A program made the translations under genes and the position numbers. From Lachnospiraceae bacterium (GTDB taxonomy: Bacteria > Bacillota > Clostridia > Lachnospirales > Lachnospiraceae): a stretch of 51,592 bases of DNA. The stretch is from contig JAFTVQ010000042.1 in assembly GCA_017461865.1 (NCBI GenBank), positions 1 to 51,592 of the forward strand, read 5' to 3'. How positions within the stretch are numbered: the stretch's first letter is position 1; each line of letters starts with the position of its first letter. The notes beneath the pieces were generated by a model, which was given only the letters and a program-made list of their open reading frames with translations, did not search any database and had not been told where the DNA came from. Positions 32,558 to 41,312 of the stretch are shown here, one piece after another.

Positions 32558-34771
32558 ATGCAGACGATAGACGTATATGTAGAGCGTGTGATATTTCAAA
32601 ATGAAGAGAACGGATACTGTGTTTTGATGACGAGGCGGAACGAGGAAGAGATTATTGTTGTCGGAACATTTTTCGGGAATATGCAGGGACAGATGCTTCG
32701 CCTTACGGGGGAGTCGGACTATCATCAGAGCTACGGGGAACAGTTTAAAGTCCGTGAGTATGAGGTGATTGAGCCGTCTGACGAAGAATCGGTCCGCCGC
32801 TATCTTTCGTCCGGGGCGGTAAAGGGAATCGGAGAGGCGCTTGCCGGACGTATTGTGAAAAAGTTCGGTGAGGATACGCTCCGCATCATGGAGGAGGAGC
32901 CGGAACGGTTGGCGGAGATTAAAGGGATCAGTCTGCGCAAAGCGCAGGAAATATCGGTTTCTTTTTCTGAAAAAAAGGAATTGCGGTCGGCCATGCTTTT
33001 TTTGCAAAAATACGGAATTACCAACAAGTTGGCAGTAAAAATATATGAGACTTACGGATTGAAACTGTATGGAATTTTGAATGAAAATCCTTACAAACTG
33101 TCGGAAGATATTGAGGGCGTCGGCTTCAGGACAGCGGATATGATTGCGGAAAAAATAGGAATACATACGGATTCCGATTACCGTATCCGGAGCGGTCTGT
33201 TGTATGTTTTGTCGCAGGCACTGGGCGACGGAAATATGTATCTGCCGAAGGAGGAACTTCTTTTGGCAGCAGAACAACTGCTTGAGGTGAAGGCGGAACA
33301 CATAGAGCCACACATTATGAATCTGGCTGTAGATAAGAAGATTGTTGTGAAGCAGGATTGTGTTTACAGCAGTGCGGCACATCAGGCGGAGGTGAAGACA
33401 GCCGGGCTTCTTGTATGTCTGAGTGCAAACAGACCATATGTTTCGGAGGAACTTCTGGAGAAGCAGATCTGTGCAATTGAAAAGGAAGAGCGGGTTGAAC
33501 TGGATGAACTTCAAAGAGAAGCGGTAAGGCAGAGTGTGCGAAACAGCGTTTTTGTGCTGACCGGGGGTCCGGGAACGGGAAAAACGACGACAATCAATGT
33601 GATTATCAAATATTTCATGCAACAGGGATTGCATGTGGCGCTTGCTGCTCCGACAGGGCGGGCGGCAAAAAGGATGACGGAGGCGACCGGATATGAGGCG
33701 CAGACCATCCACCGTCTTCTCGAGGTCAGCGGCGATATGGAAGGCAGGAGCGGATACTTTGAACGGGATGAGTTTTATCCGTTGGAACAGGATGTTGTCA
33801 TTATTGATGAAATGTCTATGGTAGACATCTTTTTGTTTCAGTCGCTGGTAGCAGCTATCCCGGAGGGGACGAGGCTGATTATGGTCGGAGACACACATCA
33901 GTTGCCGTCTGTCGGACCGGGTCAGGTGCTGGGCGATATTGTGGAAAGCAAGGCTTTTGCCTGTATTTGCCTGGAAAAAATATTCCGCCAGGAAAAGGGG
34001 AGCGACATCGTTTACAATGCCCATAAAATCAAGGCGGGGACACAGATTGCCCTTGATAACCAAAGCAAAGATTTCTTTTTTCTGCCGAGGAACGATACGA
34101 ACAGAATATACAACAACATCGTACAGCTTGTGACAGATAAAATGCCGCGTTATGTTGAGGCCGGACCGTATGATATACAGGTGCTTACACCGATGAAAAA
34201 AGGACCGCTCGGGGTGACGGCGCTGAATCACATTTTGCAGGAATATATCAATCCGCAGAACAGCAAAAAAAAGGAATATACCTTCGGTGAGCGGACATTC
34301 CGTGAAGGAGACAAAGTGATGCAGGTAAAAAACAACTACAAATTGGAATGGGAGATTGTCGGAAAATACAATATCACGGTGGAAAAAGGCTGCGGTATTT
34401 TTAACGGTGATGTGGGAAAAATCGTTTCCATCAATGAGTATGCAAGACAGATCCGCGTTGAGTACGAAGAAGGTAAAATGGTGGATTACGGATTTGATGC
34501 GGTGGATGAACTGGAGCTTGCCTATGCCATGACAATTCACAAAGCCCAGGGAAGTGAGTATCCGGCGGTAATTATTCCGGTGCTCGGTGTTCCGAGGCTC
34601 TTGCTGTACCGGAATCTTCTCTACACGGCTGTGACGCGTGCGGTCAAATGCGTCACAATTATCGGAAATGAAGATCTGGTTGCCGAGATGATAAAAAATG
34701 AGAGTGTGCAGACCAGGTATTCGGGGCTGCGGGATAAAATATGTGAACACACAAAGGTGATGGATGAATAA
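32558..34771 (+). CDS. recD2: RecD2-type 5'-3' DNA helicase
   Basis: A 737-residue SF1B helicase of the RecD2/YrrC family, which acts without RecBC in Firmicutes and Deinococcus in replication-fork and mismatch-repair related DNA processing. The N-terminal third is OB-like and helix-hairpin-helix rich (SSGAVKGIGEALAGRIV, ELAEIKGISLRKAQ, IEGVGFRTADMIAEKIGI). The helicase half has Walker A GGPGTGKTTT (336-345), AAPTGRAAKRM, VIIDEMSMVD (Walker B), VGDTHQLPSVGPGQVL, an SH3-like insert (GDKVMQVKNNY...IFNGDVGKI) and motif VI with YAMTIHKAQGSEYP and LYTAVTRA. Its last codons overlap comF. No convincing promoter is visible between the upstream terminator and the ATG. Confidence 0.94.
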   Translation: MQTIDVYVERVIFQNEENGYCVLMTRRNEEEIIVVGTFFGNMQGQMLRLTGESDYHQSYGEQFKVREYEVIEPSDEESVRRYLSSGAVKGIGEALAGRIVKKFGEDTLRIMEEEPERLAEIKGISLRKAQEISVSFSEKKELRSAMLFLQKYGITNKLAVKIYETYGLKLYGILNENPYKLSEDIEGVGFRTADMIAEKIGIHTDSDYRIRSGLLYVLSQALGDGNMYLPKEELLLAAEQLLEVKAEHIEPHIMNLAVDKKIVVKQDCVYSSAAHQAEVKTAGLLVCLSANRPYVSEELLEKQICAIEKEERVELDELQREAVRQSVRNSVFVLTGGPGTGKTTTINVIIKYFMQQGLHVALAAPTGRAAKRMTEATGYEAQTIHRLLEVSGDMEGRSGYFERDEFYPLEQDVVIIDEMSMVDIFLFQSLVAAIPEGTRLIMVGDTHQLPSVGPGQVLGDIVESKAFACICLEKIFRQEKGSDIVYNAHKIKAGTQIALDNQSKDFFFLPRNDTNRIYNNIVQLVTDKMPRYVEAGPYDIQVLTPMKKGPLGVTALNHILQEYINPQNSKKKEYTFGERTFREGDKVMQVKNNYKLEWEIVGKYNITVEKGCGIFNGDVGKIVSINEYARQIRVEYEEGKMVDYGFDAVDELELAYAMTIHKAQGSEYPAVIIPVLGVPRLLLYRNLLYTAVTRAVKCVTIIGNEDLVAEMIKNESVQTRYSGLRDKICEHTKVMDE

Positions 34772-35495
34772 GATAAAGAGAGTTTTCATATGGCTTTGGC
34801 AATATATACTGCGGCTTGTCTATCCGGTGCGCTGCCCGTTTTGTGATGAGCCGGTTCCGGGACGGGAAATGCTTATCTGCGCGGAGTGCATGACAAAACT
34901 TCGCCCGGTCAGAGATTCTTACTGCATGAAATGCGGCAAGAAACTGGATCGTCCGGAGGATGAGTTTTGTGCGGATTGCGTGAAATATCCGCACTTGTAT
35001 GACAGAGGACGTTCTCTTTTTGTGTATGAAGAGCCGGTTAAGGCTTCGATTTACCGGTTTAAATATGCAGGGCGTAAGGAATATGCGCGGGCGTATGCAA
35101 CGCTGGTGGAGAGGGAATTGGGTGATTTCGTGAGGAGCATAAAGCCGGATGCGCTTGTCCCGGTACCTCTGCACAGAAAGCGGTATCAGAAGAGAGGATA
35201 CAATCAGGCGGAGCTGCTTGCAGGAGAAATCGGGCGTCTGGTCGGGGTTCCGGTTTTGCGTGGGCAGGTGCAAAGGGTGAAAAATACAATTCCGTTAAAA
35301 ATGCTGGAGAGGGACCGGCGCCAAAATAATTTGAAAAAGGCTTTTAAAATCAATGGAAATGATGTAAAATTAAATACGATTATAATTATAGATGATATCT
35401 ATACGACCGGGAGTACAATGGATGCGCTTTCGGCAGTACTGCGGGAAGCAGGAGTGAGGCGCGTATTTTTTGTCACGTTGTCTGCCGGTCAGTAA
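34764..35495 (+). CDS. comF: ComF family protein (ComFC/GntX-type phosphoribosyltransferase fold)
   Basis: A 243-residue protein of the ComFC family, needed for natural transformation in several bacteria, where it works with single-strand DNA binding and helicase functions. The N-terminal zinc-binding region has four CxxC pairs (C24/C27, C39/C42, C54/C57, C69/C72). The C-terminal type I phosphoribosyltransferase fold has DALVPVPLHRKRYQKRGYNQAELL and the PRPP loop IIIIDDIYTTGSTMDA. The start overlaps recD2 by 8 bases, indicating coupling to a DNA helicase. No comFA helicase gene is adjacent. Competence cannot be concluded from this gene alone. Confidence 0.9.
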   Translation: MNKIKRVFIWLWQYILRLVYPVRCPFCDEPVPGREMLICAECMTKLRPVRDSYCMKCGKKLDRPEDEFCADCVKYPHLYDRGRSLFVYEEPVKASIYRFKYAGRKEYARAYATLVERELGDFVRSIKPDALVPVPLHRKRYQKRGYNQAELLAGEIGRLVGVPVLRGQVQRVKNTIPLKMLERDRRQNNLKKAFKINGNDVKLNTIIIIDDIYTTGSTMDALSAVLREAGVRRVFFVTLSAGQ

Positions 35496-35508
35496 CGGGA
35501 GGTTTCAT

Positions 35509-35922
35509 ATGGATGTAAGAAATTGCCGTAAGTGCGGTAAATTATTTAACTATATCGCGGGTCCTTTTATTTGCCCGTCATGCAGGGATAAACAGGAAGA
35601 AAAATTCCAGACAGTAAAAAAATACATACAACAGCATGGCCGTGCAACAATCAATGAAGTATCGGAAGAATGCGAAGTGGAGATTTCGCAGATTCAGACA
35701 TGGATTCGTCAGGAGCGTCTTGAGTTTGCTGATGATTCGCCAATCGGTATTCCGTGCGAGTCCTGCGGTAAGATGATCGGAAGCGGTAAATATTGTCCGG
35801 AATGCAAGAACAATATGATGCGCAACCTCAACAGTGCTATGGGTAAACACGGTGTGCAGGTGGAATCGCCGGCTGAAGTGCGTAAGGCGAAAGAAAACAG
35901 AATGCGTTTTTTGGATAAATAA
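35509..35922 (+). CDS. yvyF: Flagellar-operon protein YvyF family
   Basis: A 137-residue cytosolic protein. The ATG at 35509 is chosen because GGGAGG lies 6 bases upstream and the upstream in-frame ATG at 35470 lies inside comF without a ribosome site. Two zinc-ribbon-like cysteine sets are present: C6/C9 with C22/C25, and C83/C86 with C96/C99. Between them is a winged-helix-like segment (HGRATINEVSEECEVEISQI, QTWIRQERLEF). This layout and the position after comF match YvyF (TIGR03826) of B. subtilis comFC-yvyF-flgM. Here flgM does not follow; a membrane protein does. Its function is unknown, likely regulatory for flagella. Confidence 0.82.
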   Translation: MDVRNCRKCGKLFNYIAGPFICPSCRDKQEEKFQTVKKYIQQHGRATINEVSEECEVEISQIQTWIRQERLEFADDSPIGIPCESCGKMIGSGKYCPECKNNMMRNLNSAMGKHGVQVESPAEVRKAKENRMRFLDK

Positions 35923-35940
35923 GTTTAGAAGGAGATACCG

Positions 35941-36348
35941 ATGCTTAGTCAGGAAAGAATCAAGCTTATGACCAAGATGGCGGCCTATGAAGAAAATGAA
36001 GGAAAGAAATATATGTCTATCGGAAGTTATTTCCGCAGTGACTATATGGGAATGCAGGTGCTTCGTTCCATCATAAGTGCCACGTTGGCGTATATGCTTG
36101 TTTGTGGATTTTATGTATATTACCATTTTGAGACATTGATGCAGGATATTTATAAGATGGATCTTTTGGTATTCGGGAAACAGGTGCTGCTGTATTATGT
36201 GGTTTTTACTGCTGCGTACGCGTTAATCACATACATCATTTATTCGTTCCGGTACAGCCGTGCGAAACGCAGCCTGAAAAGATATTACCGTCATTTGAAG
36301 CAGCTTGCTGCAATCTATGACATAGAGAAAAATAACCGCCAGATATAA
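35941..36348 (+). CDS. Hypothetical protein with two membrane segments
   Basis: A 135-residue protein with a very strong ribosome site (AGAAGGAGATACCG before the ATG). The N-terminal 40 residues are soluble; membrane segments lie at about 42-62 and 78-101; the basic C-terminus (RYSRAKRSLKRYYRHLKQLAA) should be cytosolic. I do not recognise a named family. It is followed 30 bases later by a second membrane protein and then the c-di-AMP cyclase gene, all on one strand without a visible terminator. Confidence 0.78.
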   Translation: MLSQERIKLMTKMAAYEENEGKKYMSIGSYFRSDYMGMQVLRSIISATLAYMLVCGFYVYYHFETLMQDIYKMDLLVFGKQVLLYYVVFTAAYALITYIIYSFRYSRAKRSLKRYYRHLKQLAAIYDIEKNNRQI

Positions 36349-36378
36349 TAGGCGTTATTCTCCGGAAAGGGTTACATT

Positions 36379-37308
36379 ATGTCTTCTTTATTAGAGTTAA
36401 GAGAGAACTTAAGAAATTTTTACAGCAGAAATGAGGCGTATTTATTGCCGTTTTTTAAGTTGCTGCTTGCTATGACCACGTTGCTGGTGTTGAATGTGAA
36501 TCTTGGTTTTATGACAAAGATTAACAGCCCGGTTATCGTTTTGGTGATTGCGCTGATGTGTTCGTTTTTACCGATGAACCTGTTGGTCATTGTGTCGGCA
36601 CTTTTTGTTTTGCTGCATTGCTATGCGGTCTCCATGGAATGTGCCATCGTGACGGGAGGAGTTTTCCTTCTGATGTTTTTGTTGTACTATCGGTTTTCAC
36701 CGAAAGATACATTGATTGTGGTTCTTATGCCGCTCTGCTTCGGACTTAACATACCGTTTTTGATGCCGATTATTGTCGGCCTTCTGTGCGGTCCGACTTC
36801 CGTTGTTTCACTGTCCTGCGGAGTTGTGGTTTATTATGTGATTGATTACATAAAGGTAAATGCGTCGGTCATCGCATCGCTGGATGCGGACGGCTCGGTT
36901 TCGAAGTTCCGTTATCTGATTGACGGTATCGTAAATAACAAAGCAATGTTTGTTGTAATTATTTCTTTCTGCGTAACCACAATTATTGTCTACGTTATCC
37001 GTAGATTATCTGTAGACCACGCATGGACAATTGCCATGTTTGTGGGAGCGGTAACCAATGTGGTGTTCCTTCTCGTCGGAAATTTAATGTATGAGACAGG
37101 GATTTCCGTGTTGTCTCTCGTGCTCGGAACGATAGTCGCGATTGTTATTGCCAAAATTTTTGAGTTTTTCGTATTTAATGTAGATTATACGAGAACAGAG
37201 TATGTGCAGTTTGAAGATGATGAATACTATTATTATGTGAAAGCTGTTCCGAAGAATACAATGACAAAGTCGAAACATACGGTCAAGAAGATTACGAGCG
37301 TTTTGTAG
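36379..37308 (+). CDS. Polytopic membrane protein of unknown function upstream of cdaA
   Basis: A 309-residue protein with about nine hydrophobic segments (roughly residues 22-50, 54-78, 82-104, 108-128, 132-155, 187-210, 215-237, 243-262). A soluble C-terminal tail follows: a tyrosine-rich stretch (FEDDEYYYYVKAVPK, about 283-297) ending in a basic segment. No transporter signature is evident. It sits 52 bases before cdaA. It may be a partner or client of the membrane-bound c-di-AMP cyclase, but only position supports this. Confidence 0.78.
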   Translation: MSSLLELRENLRNFYSRNEAYLLPFFKLLLAMTTLLVLNVNLGFMTKINSPVIVLVIALMCSFLPMNLLVIVSALFVLLHCYAVSMECAIVTGGVFLLMFLLYYRFSPKDTLIVVLMPLCFGLNIPFLMPIIVGLLCGPTSVVSLSCGVVVYYVIDYIKVNASVIASLDADGSVSKFRYLIDGIVNNKAMFVVIISFCVTTIIVYVIRRLSVDHAWTIAMFVGAVTNVVFLLVGNLMYETGISVLSLVLGTIVAIVIAKIFEFFVFNVDYTRTEYVQFEDDEYYYYVKAVPKNTMTKSKHTVKKITSVL

Positions 37309-37360
37309 AACGGAAATACACGTGGATACCAAAAAATAACGTTAAAGTCAGGTGTTCCAA

Positions 37361-38242
37361 ATGCAACAGATCAATACATTTATTGACAAATATCTTTCTA
37401 CCATGCATATCCCAAAAACACTCATGTGGACAGATATTGCAGAAATCATCATAATTTCATTTGTGGTATATCAGCTTTTAGCCTGGATTCGAAATACAAG
37501 AACCTGGGCTCTTTTGCGTGGAGTACTAGTTATTCTTGCTTTTCTTCTTATTGCAGCGCTGTTTAACATGTCGACGATTTTGTGGATTGCAGGAGAAATC
37601 TTTTCCATTGCAGCCATTGCAATCGTGATTATTCTGCAACCGGAGCTCAGACGTGCATTGGAGCAGATTGGGCAAAAGAGCTTTATGAACGCGCTGTTCC
37701 CGTTTGAGATGAGCAAAGCACAGGAAGGCCGTTTTTCGGATCAGACAGTTCAGGAAATTGTGAAAGCATGTTATGAGATGGGAAAGGTAAAGACGGGAGC
37801 GCTGATTGTTATTGAGCACAATTCTTCGCTCGCAGAGTACGAAAGAACGGGAATAGAGGTGGACGGTTTGGTGACCAGTCAGCTTTTGATTAATATTTTC
37901 GAACACAACACACCGCTTCATGACGGTGCGGTTATTATCCGCGGGAACCGCGTGACGTGGGCGACCTGCTATTTGCCGTTGTCCGACAACAAGGAGTTAT
38001 CCAAAGATCTCGGTACGCGTCACAGGGCGGGTGTCGGAATCTCTGAGGTGACAGATTCCCTTACAATTATCGTTTCGGAGGAGACGGGGCGTGTTTCCGT
38101 AGCACATGACGGAAAGTTAACCCGTAATGTGGAACCGGATACTCTCAGATCCAAGATTACCATGTTGCAGAACAAAGTGACGGAAGACAAAAAGAAAAAG
38201 AAACTGTCATGGAAGGGAAGGGGTAAGAATGAAGAAAGCTAA
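37361..38242 (+). CDS. cdaA: Diadenylate cyclase CdaA (c-di-AMP synthase)
   Basis: Makes c-di-AMP from two ATP; the product controls potassium and osmolyte uptake and cell-wall homeostasis. The ATG at 37361 (293 residues) has CAGGTG 6 bases upstream; a GTG at 37352 in the same frame is less likely. Three N-terminal membrane segments (about 25-40, 50-68, 72-92) precede the DAC domain, with the DGA motif at 178-180 (PLHDGAVI) and the RHR motif at 210-212 (GTRHRAGVG). The lysine-rich tail is usual. Its end overlaps cdaR by 14 bases; cdaA-cdaR-glmM is the conserved Firmicutes order. Confidence 0.96.
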   Translation: MQQINTFIDKYLSTMHIPKTLMWTDIAEIIIISFVVYQLLAWIRNTRTWALLRGVLVILAFLLIAALFNMSTILWIAGEIFSIAAIAIVIILQPELRRALEQIGQKSFMNALFPFEMSKAQEGRFSDQTVQEIVKACYEMGKVKTGALIVIEHNSSLAEYERTGIEVDGLVTSQLLINIFEHNTPLHDGAVIIRGNRVTWATCYLPLSDNKELSKDLGTRHRAGVGISEVTDSLTIIVSEETGRVSVAHDGKLTRNVEPDTLRSKITMLQNKVTEDKKKKKLSWKGRGKNEES

Positions 38243-39509
38243 AATCTTTGAAAACTTCGGCCTGAAAATACTTGCAGTGTTTATATCGATTCTTCTGTGG
38301 CTTGCCGTGATTAATGTTTCCGATCCGGTGATTAATACGACCTACAATGATATTCCCGTGATTGTGACAAATACAGAGATTGTAACGACAGACGGAAAGG
38401 TATATGAGTTACAGAGCGACAGTACGGTTGCGATTTCGGTCAGTGCAAAACGTTCCATACAGGACTATCTGAGCGAAGATAATTTTAAGGCTGTAGTAGA
38501 TTTGGAAGATTATGATGAGGATACGGGTCTGGTACCGATTCGCATAGAATCCAATAAATACAGCGGACAGATTGAAAGTATGAAGTCAAAGACGGAATTT
38601 GCTTCCGTAAAAATTGAAGAAATGATGCGCAAACAGTTTGTTATCCTTCCTGTTGTATCCGGAGATCCTGAGGACGGATATATTGTGGGAGAGGTATCAA
38701 CCGCCGAAAATATCGTGCGTATTTCCGGTGCGGAATCGGTCGTTTCTTCGGTTAAAAAAGTTACGGCGGAAATGTCCGTGTCAGGTTTGAACAGCGATGT
38801 TAACACCTCGGTGGACCTTAAGTTTTATGATGACGAAGGAAGGCAGGTCAAAGACACAAATCTGACAAAGAATATTTCTACGGTTGCCATGTCGGCACAG
38901 ATATTGGCGACAAAAGAATTACCGCTCCGCTTTTCTACAAGCGGACTTCCTAAGGAAGGATACAGTATCAGCGGGGATCTTTCGGCATCTGCCGATGCTG
39001 TTCTTGTAGCAGGGAAACCGGAGAAGCTTGCCAATCTGACAGTTATCGATGTGGCGGCTTCGGCAGTGAGCGTGGAAGGCGCGGATAAGGATGTTGCAAT
39101 CGATGTGGATTTGAGCAAGTATCTTCCGGAAGGTATTGTTTTGGCGGATCCGGATAATACCAAGATGGTTGCGGTAGAGGTTCCGATTGATGAAATTATT
39201 ACAAAGGAATTCGATTACAATAAATCAGACATTCAGATAAAAGGACTCCCGGTCGGACTTGAGTCCGAGTATACCGGAAATGCACCCGATGTTGCGGTAC
39301 AGGTGAAAGGCGTTTCCGATAAGATCAACAATCTCAAAATTTCGGATGTACAGTTGATGATCGATTGGGAAAGTTATATGCAAAGTCAAAATGCCGAAGA
39401 GCTGACCAAGGGAAATTATCGTGTCCCTGTGACGGTGCTTCTTCCGGACGGAATCGAACTCACCAAAGAGATATATGTCAATGTTCGTCTCAGTGAGACT
39501 GAAGAATAA
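38229..39509 (+). CDS. cdaR: YbbR-domain regulator of CdaA
   Basis: A 426-residue extracellular protein held by one N-terminal membrane segment (about 9-26, FGLKILAVFISILLWLAVIN). Several YbbR-type beta domains follow (boundaries near 45, 130, 215, 310), each with a strand-rich stretch containing the pattern PV....P..GY.V. In other Firmicutes this protein binds CdaA in the membrane and tunes its activity. The ATG lies inside the last codons of cdaA, and glmM follows after 23 bases. Confidence 0.92.
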   Translation: MKKAKIFENFGLKILAVFISILLWLAVINVSDPVINTTYNDIPVIVTNTEIVTTDGKVYELQSDSTVAISVSAKRSIQDYLSEDNFKAVVDLEDYDEDTGLVPIRIESNKYSGQIESMKSKTEFASVKIEEMMRKQFVILPVVSGDPEDGYIVGEVSTAENIVRISGAESVVSSVKKVTAEMSVSGLNSDVNTSVDLKFYDDEGRQVKDTNLTKNISTVAMSAQILATKELPLRFSTSGLPKEGYSISGDLSASADAVLVAGKPEKLANLTVIDVAASAVSVEGADKDVAIDVDLSKYLPEGIVLADPDNTKMVAVEVPIDEIITKEFDYNKSDIQIKGLPVGLESEYTGNAPDVAVQVKGVSDKINNLKISDVQLMIDWESYMQSQNAEELTKGNYRVPVTVLLPDGIELTKEIYVNVRLSETEE

Positions 39510-39532
39510 AAGAAAAGAATCGAGGAAGAAAA

Positions 39533-40882
39533 ATGGGTAGAATGTTTGGTACAGACGGTGTTCGCGGTGTAGCGAATGCGGAACTTACGCCGATGCTGGC
39601 AATGCAGCTCGGGCAGGCGGGAGCTTATGTTTTGACGAAAGAAAAGGAGCACAAACCGACGATTATGGTCGGATGTGACACTCGGATTTCCGGCGATATG
39701 CTTGCGAATGCCTTGATGGCAGGCGCGTGTTCGGTAGGTGCAAATGCAGTTTATGTAGGTGTGCTTCCGACTCCGGCGGTAGCTTATCTGACCAGAAAAT
39801 ATAAAGTGGATGCGGGAGTTGTGATTTCGGCTTCGCACAATCCGGTGGAGTTTAACGGAATTAAATTTTTCGACGGCGACGGATATAAGCTTCCGGACGA
39901 AATGGAAGATGAGATTGAAGCAGTAATCAAAAGCGGTATGGACGGCGTGAAGTTCCCGACGGGATCTCAGGTCGGAAAAGTGAAATACCGTACCGATGCA
40001 AGAGAAGAATATATCAATCATGCCATTCAGTCCATTCCGATGGATCTTGCAGGGATGAAGATCGTGGTAGACTGTGCGGAAGGTGCTGCATTTTATACAT
40101 CCGTGGAAGCGCTCAAAGAGCTGGGGGCAAATGTGATTGCAATCCACAACAATCCGGACGGAAGCAATATCAACGCCAACTGCGGATCTACGCATATGGA
40201 AGAGTTAAAAGGGCGTGTGCTCGTTGAGAAAGCAAAGGTAGGTCTTGCTTTTGACGGTGATGCGGACCGCCTTCTTGCGGTAGATGAAAACGGAAAGACC
40301 GTAGACGGCGATCAGATTATGGCTATCATCGGTAATCACATGAAATCAAAAGGAAAACTCAATGATAATACGATTGTAGCGACAGTGATGAGCAATCTCG
40401 GATTCTTCCTGATGGGAGAGAAAAACGGACTTAAAATAGAGCAGACAAAAGTCGGTGACAGATATGTGCTCGAACGCATGCGCGAGATTGGCGCCAACTT
40501 GGGCGGCGAGCAGTCAGGTCATATTATCTTCCTGGATGAAAATACAACGGGAGACGGACTGCTCAGCGCACTTCACCTGCTTCAGGTTATGGTGGAGACG
40601 GGAAAACCGCTCTCCGAGCTTGCATCGATTATGGAAGTGCTTCCGCAGGCTCTTGTCAATGCCAAGGTGGCAAATCATAAAAAAGAACACTATATGGAAT
40701 ATCCGGAGATTGCAGAGGCTATCGAGGCGATTACGGCCAAGTTTGCAGGCGAGGGCCGTGTGCTGATCCGTCCGAGCGGAACAGAGCCGCTTGTGCGCGT
40801 TATGATCGAAGGAAAGAATCAGGCACAGATTGAAGAAGAGGCCAAAAAACTTGCGCATCTTATACAGGATGTTATGTTCTGA
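39533..40882 (+). CDS. glmM: Phosphoglucosamine mutase GlmM
   Basis: Converts glucosamine-6-phosphate to glucosamine-1-phosphate for UDP-GlcNAc, hence peptidoglycan. The 449 residues show MFGTDGVRGVAN at the N-terminus, the phosphoserine loop GVVISASHNPVEFNG with S101 as the phosphorylated residue, the metal-binding loop FDGDADR (about 242-248), GGEQSGHII (about 325-333) and the phosphate-binding RPSGTEPLVRVM near the end. GlmM is known to inhibit CdaA in some Firmicutes, which fits the shared operon. It ends the operon; only a weak 6-bp hairpin (40936-40954) follows near the next promoter. Confidence 0.96.
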   Translation: MGRMFGTDGVRGVANAELTPMLAMQLGQAGAYVLTKEKEHKPTIMVGCDTRISGDMLANALMAGACSVGANAVYVGVLPTPAVAYLTRKYKVDAGVVISASHNPVEFNGIKFFDGDGYKLPDEMEDEIEAVIKSGMDGVKFPTGSQVGKVKYRTDAREEYINHAIQSIPMDLAGMKIVVDCAEGAAFYTSVEALKELGANVIAIHNNPDGSNINANCGSTHMEELKGRVLVEKAKVGLAFDGDADRLLAVDENGKTVDGDQIMAIIGNHMKSKGKLNDNTIVATVMSNLGFFLMGEKNGLKIEQTKVGDRYVLERMREIGANLGGEQSGHIIFLDENTTGDGLLSALHLLQVMVETGKPLSELASIMEVLPQALVNAKVANHKKEHYMEYPEIAEAIEAITAKFAGEGRVLIRPSGTEPLVRVMIEGKNQAQIEEEAKKLAHLIQDVMF

Positions 40883-40909
40883 TGGTGCAGGCAATGTATT
40901 CGTAATCTC

Positions 40910-40938
40910 TTGTGAAAAAAAGACAAGTATGATACACT
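40910..40938 (+). promoter_or_regulatory. Promoter of the HPr gene
   Basis: TTGTGA (40910-40915), 17-base spacer, TACACT (40933-40938). The -10 overlaps the start of a 6-bp hairpin with a T-run (ACTAAC/GTTAGT, 40936-40958), which might be a weak glmM terminator. Confidence 0.6.
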
Positions 40939-40987
40939 AACAAGTGGGGTTAGTTTTTAACAAAAGTGTAATGGAGGGTATGATTCA

Positions 40988-41251
40988 ATGGTAAGCCAGA
41001 AAGTTACTATTAAAAATCCAACAGGGCTACATCTGAGACCGGCTGGCAACCTATGTAAGGAAGCGATGCAGTTTAAATCTCTGATCACATTTTCGTTCAG
41101 GGATAATACGGCGAATGCCAAGAGCGTGCTCAGCGTTCTCGGCGCATGTGTTAAATGTGGCGATGAAATAGAATTTGTCTGTGAAGGTGAGGATGAGGAA
41201 GAAGCTTTGAAAGCTCTTGTCACCGCAATCGAAAACGGACTGGGAGAATAA
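40988..41251 (+). CDS. ptsH: HPr family phosphocarrier protein
   Basis: An 87-residue protein of the PTS phosphotransfer system. H15 in the motif TGLHLRPAG is the phosphorylation site for enzyme I, and S46 in NAKSVLSVLGA is the site for HPr kinase, used in Gram-positive catabolite repression with CcpA. The residue after H15 is Leu instead of the Ala common in Bacillus HPr, and the 46-49 region is SVLS instead of SIMG. The gene is not next to ptsI, so a second HPr-like or Crh-like role is possible. GGAGGG lies 9 bases upstream of the ATG. Confidence 0.88.
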   Translation: MVSQKVTIKNPTGLHLRPAGNLCKEAMQFKSLITFSFRDNTANAKSVLSVLGACVKCGDEIEFVCEGEDEEEALKALVTAIENGLGE

Positions 41252-41253
41252 TT

Positions 41254-41284
41254 TTGACAGCCCATCTAACGGTGGGCTGTTTTT
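41254..41284 (+). terminator. Terminator between HPr and leuA
   Basis: ACAGCCCA/TGGGCTGT stem (41257-41264 with 41273-41280), 8-base loop, then TTTT. The T-run is short and leuA begins 29 bases later without a clear promoter, so it may be a partial terminator. Confidence 0.8.
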
Positions 41285-41312
41285 CAATGAAAAGGAAAAG
41301 GAAGGCAGAAAA

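Noticed and set aside
32351..34789. Very long open frame on the minus strand opposite recD2
   Set aside because: It is antisense to a clearly conserved helicase gene, has no ribosome site or family features, and its composition (rich in H, R, L, F) is typical of a reverse-complement shadow.
35930..35940. Ribosome site resembling a phage T7-type leader (AGAAGGAGATACC)
   Set aside because: It fits a normal strong Shine-Dalgarno sequence for a Firmicute; nothing nearby suggests phage or vector origin.
41254..41282. TTGACA at 41254-41259 as a leuA promoter -35
   Set aside because: At 16-19 bases downstream there is no acceptable -10 (CTGTTT or GTTTTT), and the hexamer belongs to the terminator stem.
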